Below are positions 60,501-64,000 of a stretch of 64,000 nt of DNA, in pieces. Each line of letters begins with the position of its first letter. The first letter of the stretch is position 1. The stretch is taken from assembly GCA_013911065.1 (NCBI GenBank), contig JACERV010000005.1, positions 62,001-126,000 on the forward strand, in the 5' to 3' direction. The DNA comes from Ruminococcus sp. (lineage in GTDB: Bacteria > Bacillota > Clostridia > Lachnospirales > Lachnospiraceae). The position numbers and the translations under genes were made by a program. The notes under the pieces are model-generated. The model was not told the origin of the DNA. It did no database searches and saw only the letters and a list, made by a program, of their open reading frames with translations.

Positions 60501-61251
60501 TTTTGCATCTTCTCTCCATGGTTTTAGAATAACAAATGATAACAATTATATTAACTATTGCCAGAATAGCCAAAATCACCCTCGGCGGTGCAAATCGTAC
60601 CAGCAACCATTCCTTTGGATTGATAATATATACATCTGTAAAATATGCTCCCAGCATTGTTGATATCACATAGTAAAATATAAAGGGTGCGGCATAAGCC
60701 ATATATTTATTATTAGTAACGGTTGCTACTGTACCTCCCAGCAGGGCATAAAATGAACCATTGAGCCCCAGGAGAACTACCCTTTGGAAAAACTGAGGGA
60801 GGTATGGTATATCCAGTGTTTTTAAATATTGCATTTCTCCATGATTTGGAAAAAACACTGCAAAAAAGACAACCAGCATCAACAGAAATGCAATGAATAT
60901 TACAAGCATCCCGAAAAGCGCACAATTTATCACTTTACTCCAGCAATAACTTTTTTTCGTTGTGCGAAGCATAACATAACGCAAGACACCACTCTGTAAG
61001 TCTTCCAAATATGAGGCACTTGCGACCAATGTACACGCAATTGGCAATATAAACGTAAATGCCTCAGAATATAATGTCTGATATACTGTCACAATAAACC
61101 GGATTTCCCCCTCAGGCAGCCCCATGTCTCTTATATACTCTATTGAGCTGTAAGAGCCAATCACACCAGCAGCCACCAGCAGAAGAATACTCACATAAAA
61201 CCCTGCTGAATAAAATCCCCTCTTAAATTCAATTTGGAATATTCTTTTCAT
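60493..61251 (-). CDS. ABC exporter permease subunit (ABC-2 type)
   Basis: 252 aa, starting MKRIFQIEFKRGFYSAGFYV, the amphipathic opening common in ABC-2 permeases. About six membrane helices follow (VSILLLVAAGVIGSYS, ALFGMLVIFIAFLLMLVVFF, VILAILAIVNIIVIICYS). It pairs with the permease downstream as a heterodimer served by the single ATPase. Confidence 0.85.
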   Translation of the reverse strand: MKRIFQIEFKRGFYSAGFYVSILLLVAAGVIGSYSSIEYIRDMGLPEGEIRFIVTVYQTLYSEAFTFILPIACTLVASASYLEDLQSGVLRYVMLRTTKKSYCWSKVINCALFGMLVIFIAFLLMLVVFFAVFFPNHGEMQYLKTLDIPYLPQFFQRVVLLGLNGSFYALLGGTVATVTNNKYMAYAAPFIFYYVISTMLGAYFTDVYIINPKEWLLVRFAPPRVILAILAIVNIIVIICYSKTMERRCKNE

Positions 61252-61349
61252 GCCCCGTCCCCTGCCTTTTAGAATCTATTTCTGATTTGTATGAATCATA
61301 ATGTAGCAGTTAAGCCATGTAGCTTGAGCCGGCTGCTGACACAGTTACA

Positions 61350-62873
61350 TCAAAATTGTATGGTCACATATCCACCATCAATTGCATTCAGCACAACCGT
61401 TGTAATCCCTGATTTAAACTCCCATGATTGCTCTGCTGTCTCGTAGACGGTTATACCATCTACATCAATCACCCATACCGGAACCAGCCAGGCAGCTGAA
61501 GGGTCTTCATATGCATTAATATTTGCCGCCCGTAATTGTACATTTTTTACATCATATGTGTTCGTATATCCTTCTGTTTCTTCACTGCCAGAAATCTCTG
61601 TATAAAACAGATGATCTAAAAGTCTGACCTTAATTTCGTCAAAGGATAATAATTTCGTATTCTCAGCAATTGTATCCTTTTTCTCTGAAATGTCGACCCA
61701 TTCAAATCTCTGCACACCCTCTTTTGTGATAATGATGTGCAGCCTCTCTGTTAAAAATGTTGGTGTATACATAGTCTCCGGCAAATCATTATAAAGATAC
61801 ATCCACGGAAATGGATATCCCAAAAGGTCTCCGGCCCTTAAGGAGAGGTATACAGAATACCCCGCACTCAGAGGAAGATTCTCTTCATCTAATTGTGCCC
61901 AGCTTTCACTGTCCATAGTTCCGATTGCTTTCACACAATCCGTAACCTCAAATCCTTCTATTGACAGGTCCTTCAGTATCTGCTTGACTTCCTTTTGAGC
62001 ATCTTCTTCCGAAAATGTATCATCCACCGTCTGCTCCATCTTGCCGGTCAAATAAGTCAGGTATTCTTCATCTCTCCCTTCAAAGGCCTTCTGCAGTATC
62101 CAGTCGTTTTCCAGTTGTTTTTCATCAATAAACGTCCCTTGGCTAAAGACGAATCCCGTATTGCTTCCCACCTTATCATTGAAATCTATCGCCCGTACAA
62201 TAGGGTCAACTTCTCTGCCTTTGTCTATCCTTGCTGTAAATCCAATCTTCTCCTCGGTATCATGATACCAGGCATACCACGTCTTCTCATACCAATAACC
62301 TTTGACATACTCTATTTCTGTCTGATGCAGTGTCGTAAGTCCGGCATCTATGTATTTATGCTCCCCTTTGTTTTCCGGCGCTTTCTTAATGAGTTCCTCT
62401 AATTTTTCCTTGTATTCCAAAAGACGATGCCTGGATCCTGCGTCAGAATAACCTTGCCATCTTCCCTTATAGCTGAGCAATTTATCTTTTTCCTTGTTCA
62501 GTTCACTTTTCGTCATAGCCGGGGCTTCATATAATCTATCTCCATCGGAAAAGTAGTCGCACAATTTGTTCAGCAGCTCATCCGTCATGTGTTTTCTTTC
62601 ATAAGAATATACGGGCGTATTATAAGTATCCGGTATCTGAATATCACAATCCGCCGTCAAAATAACAAAGCCATCATTCTTCTCCATCGTCTCCTTCCAA
62701 TGTTCCGGAATCCCCAGATCCTTGGGAGTCTTATCCTCTTTCGGAATGATAGCCTCTTTTGCCAGTCCCTCTGACTTATCTACGACTACCTTTTCATCCG
62801 GTGTTTTTACACACGCCGCCAGGCCAATTCCAGCGATAAGAACAACAACTGTCATAACGATTCTTTTCCTCAT
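61350..62873 (-). CDS. large lipoprotein of unknown function next to the ABC exporter
   Basis: 507 aa. Signal peptide with lipobox IGLAACV. The mature protein has two regions of alternating strand and helix, rich in Tyr, Trp, Asp and Glu (EYVKGYWYEKTWYAWYHD, LDEENLPLSAGYSVYLSL), and an ending like a small beta domain (TTVVLNAIDGGYVTIQF). Similar lipoproteins (possibly DUF6034) sit next to BcrA-type exporters in Lachnospiraceae. It precedes the exporter genes in the same direction with a 98-bp gap, so it may be a sensor or surface partner. Confidence 0.8.
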   Translation of the reverse strand: MRKRIVMTVVVLIAGIGLAACVKTPDEKVVVDKSEGLAKEAIIPKEDKTPKDLGIPEHWKETMEKNDGFVILTADCDIQIPDTYNTPVYSYERKHMTDELLNKLCDYFSDGDRLYEAPAMTKSELNKEKDKLLSYKGRWQGYSDAGSRHRLLEYKEKLEELIKKAPENKGEHKYIDAGLTTLHQTEIEYVKGYWYEKTWYAWYHDTEEKIGFTARIDKGREVDPIVRAIDFNDKVGSNTGFVFSQGTFIDEKQLENDWILQKAFEGRDEEYLTYLTGKMEQTVDDTFSEEDAQKEVKQILKDLSIEGFEVTDCVKAIGTMDSESWAQLDEENLPLSAGYSVYLSLRAGDLLGYPFPWMYLYNDLPETMYTPTFLTERLHIIITKEGVQRFEWVDISEKKDTIAENTKLLSFDEIKVRLLDHLFYTEISGSEETEGYTNTYDVKNVQLRAANINAYEDPSAAWLVPVWVIDVDGITVYETAEQSWEFKSGITTVVLNAIDGGYVTIQF

Positions 62874-62973
62874 ACGCTCCCCCTCTTCTAATCTCCTTCA
62901 GATAGCAACAATACTCCGCAATATAACTATTCACATATACAAAATTTATAACGGAAATCCACTTCCACCATCC

Positions 62974-63510
62974 TTACCCAAAAGTTTCCCCCAGTTCATA
63001 CGCCTGTTTCGGGAAATCGGTTTTTTTGATATCTTCCACAGCAGAGCATCCCCGTGCCGAAATTATACCAGCAACCTCCCATTCCAGATAGTTTGTCATA
63101 CCCTTGAAACTGGCAGCAGAGCCTTCTGCCGACTCCACCGTGTCATCAGCAAATGTAAGCAGCAGGGCACTTTTCTTTGAACCGTGCAATGCTTCATCAT
63201 TGGCATAAAAACGGTCAATAACTGCCTTTATCTGTGCGGTCATACCATAGTAGTAAATGGGGGAAACAAATATTACGGCATCTGCCTCCAGCAGCTGTGG
63301 ATTCAGTTCCTCCATATCATCTTTAAATGTACATCCTTTATCTGTATTATGGCACCTTTCACAGGCAATACATGGGTGTACGTTCTTAAAAGCCGCATCA
63401 AAACGACAGACCTTATGACCTGCCTCGGCCGCACCTTTAATAAATTGCTCTGCCAGCAAAGCAGAAGTACCCGTTTTATGGGGGCTTCCCGTGATAACTA
63501 AAATTTTCAT
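62974..63510 (-). CDS. flavodoxin-like NAD(P)H-dependent FMN reductase
   Basis: 178 aa. FMN-phosphate loop ITGSPHKTGTSALLAE, then CIACERCHNTDKGC (four Cys, possibly a metal or Fe-S site) and FVSPIYYYGMTAQIKAVIDR. These belong to the iron-sulfur flavoprotein/NADPH-FMN reductase family, which reduces quinones, nitro- or azo-compounds. AGGTC lies upstream of the ATG. No partner is adjacent. Confidence 0.88.
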   Translation of the reverse strand: MKILVITGSPHKTGTSALLAEQFIKGAAEAGHKVCRFDAAFKNVHPCIACERCHNTDKGCTFKDDMEELNPQLLEADAVIFVSPIYYYGMTAQIKAVIDRFYANDEALHGSKKSALLLTFADDTVESAEGSAASFKGMTNYLEWEVAGIISARGCSAVEDIKKTDFPKQAYELGETFG

Positions 63511-63641
63511 ATGTAGACCTCCAGTCTTATATACTTGTATCCAATATATAGCAATCTCAACTTAATCTTACCATAGCACCTATTTTCTTTCAATTACAGC
63601 ATGTCCAGAGGCCGAAAAACTAAGATATTCTAAAAGTCTTA

Positions 63642-63670
63642 TTGACAATTTGAAATTAAGTGTCTATAAT
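63642..63670 (+). promoter_or_regulatory. promoter of the M-box leader
   Basis: TTGACA (63642-63647) and TATAAT (63665-63670), both perfect consensus, are 17 bp apart. Transcription should begin at about 63677, at the 5' end of the riboswitch. Confidence 0.85.
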
Positions 63671-63676
63671 AAAGAC

Positions 63677-63826
63677 GAATTCGGTAGGTGAGGCTACTGT
63701 AAGGATACGGACTGCTGCCGCGAAGTGATGGAGACATCATGAGAGGGTTGAACAGGTTATATCGAAACCAAGGTATAACATAATGCAGTTTCATCGCCTT
63801 ACAGAGTTGAAGCTCAAACGATAGTC
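63677..63826 (+). ncRNA. M-box (ykoK) magnesium riboswitch
   Basis: The conserved blocks occur in order: CGGTAGGTGAGGCTAC, GGATACGGACTGCTGCCG, GGGTTGAACAGG, ATAATGCAG, CTTACAG and AGCTCAAACGATAGTC. These match the aptamer that folds when Mg2+ is bound. It is followed by a terminator, so high Mg2+ should stop transcription. The controlled gene, probably an Mg2+ transporter, lies to the right of the window. Confidence 0.93.
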
Positions 63827-63845
63827 ATGAAATATTTGTAATATT

Positions 63846-63879
63846 CCTGTGCCTTTGTTTGAGAGCACAGGTTTTTTTA
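63846..63879 (+). terminator. Mg2+-controlled terminator of the M-box leader
   Basis: CCTGTGC and GCACAGG form a 7-bp stem with a 12-base loop, followed by TTTTTTT. It lies 20 bp after the aptamer. Confidence 0.88.
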
Positions 63880-63913
63880 TATAATAGGAAATTACTTTTC
63901 CTATTATATAAAA
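63875..63913. repeat. 17-bp perfect inverted repeat overlapping the terminator T run
   Basis: TTTTATATAATAGGAAA and TTTCCTATTATATAAAA are perfect arms with a 5-base loop. The left arm reuses the T tract of the terminator. It may be a second hairpin or the end of a small insertion. Confidence 0.6.
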
Positions 63914-64000
63914 CCCTCCGGGGGATGCGCACTGCGTTGTAAGTGGTAAATGTCGCTGTGCGACCAACCCAGGCGCAGGAGTTTGCTCCGCAAACTCTTT
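63914..64000. other. GC-rich tail with hairpin at window edge
   Basis: This stretch is clearly GC-richer than the AT-rich repeat before it and contains GAGTTTGC-TCC-GCAAACTC, a perfect 8-bp hairpin. There is no gene in it. It may be part of a dispersed repeat that continues outside the window. Confidence 0.4.

Noticed and set aside
1-64000. CRISPR array, tRNA or rRNA genes
   Set aside because: No regularly spaced identical repeats longer than 20 bases and no tRNA-like cloverleaf or rRNA signature were noticed on either strand.

Overview
The window looks like chromosome of a low-GC, strictly anaerobic Clostridia-type Firmicute, most probably a gut Lachnospiraceae. The grounds are strong GGAGG ribosome sites, TTGACA/TATAAT promoters, a flavodiiron/rubredoxin fusion for O2 or NO removal, a UGA-containing small selenoprotein candidate, an M-box riboswitch, GHKL/LytTR signalling and many lipoproteins. 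No rRNA, tRNA or CRISPR array was recognised.

Region 1 (1 to about 17.53 kb) is the right part of an integrated mobile element whose left end lies before the window. It has about twenty small minus-strand genes, mostly of unknown function. Recognisable among them are a C5-cytosine DNA methyltransferase, an ATP-pyrophosphatase of the PAPS-reductase type, a ParM-like actin with a small partner, an SSB, two divergent XRE regulators around a regular operator array, a beta-helix repeat protein and a large serine recombinase. The recombinase ends 25 bp before the 3' fragment of an asparagine synthetase gene. The element therefore appears to have entered asnB, whose 5' part should lie beyond its left end.

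Region 2 (17.5-33.4 kb) holds the asnB fragment, an HD-GYP phosphodiesterase, the flavodiiron-rubredoxin-NROR fusion, and a tandem pair of Csp-like subtilases. A stretch of decayed genes follows (surface protein, Fic, ABC ATPase). Next come a LytTR/GHKL two-component pair and a c-di-GMP operon: V4R sensor, PAS-GGDEF cyclase, and a PTS EIIC membrane domain fused to an EAL phosphodiesterase.

Region 3 (33.4-43.2 kb) carries recQ, an alkyltransferase-like protein, the selenoprotein candidate with a SECIS-like hairpin, alanine dehydrogenase with a divergent Lrp regulator, a low-molecular-weight tyrosine phosphatase, an intact Fic protein, a cytidylate-kinase-like protein and a polar amino-acid ABC transporter.

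Region 4 (43.3-53.1 kb) is a copper locus: two-component system, CopZ, a lipoprotein, CopA, an HxlR regulator, and a second cluster of an FtrD-like lipoprotein, a 49-aa membrane protein, a cupredoxin and an HMA-SafE-cupredoxin fusion.

Region 5 (53.2-64 kb) contains a YbjQ-type protein and a very large ene-reductase/FAD/SDR/zinc-ribbon fusion with a divergent MerR gene and a MerR-type 19-bp-spacer promoter. It also has a BcrA-type ABC exporter with a lipoprotein, a flavodoxin-like reductase and, at the right edge, an M-box Mg2+ riboswitch with its own promoter and terminator reading out of the window.
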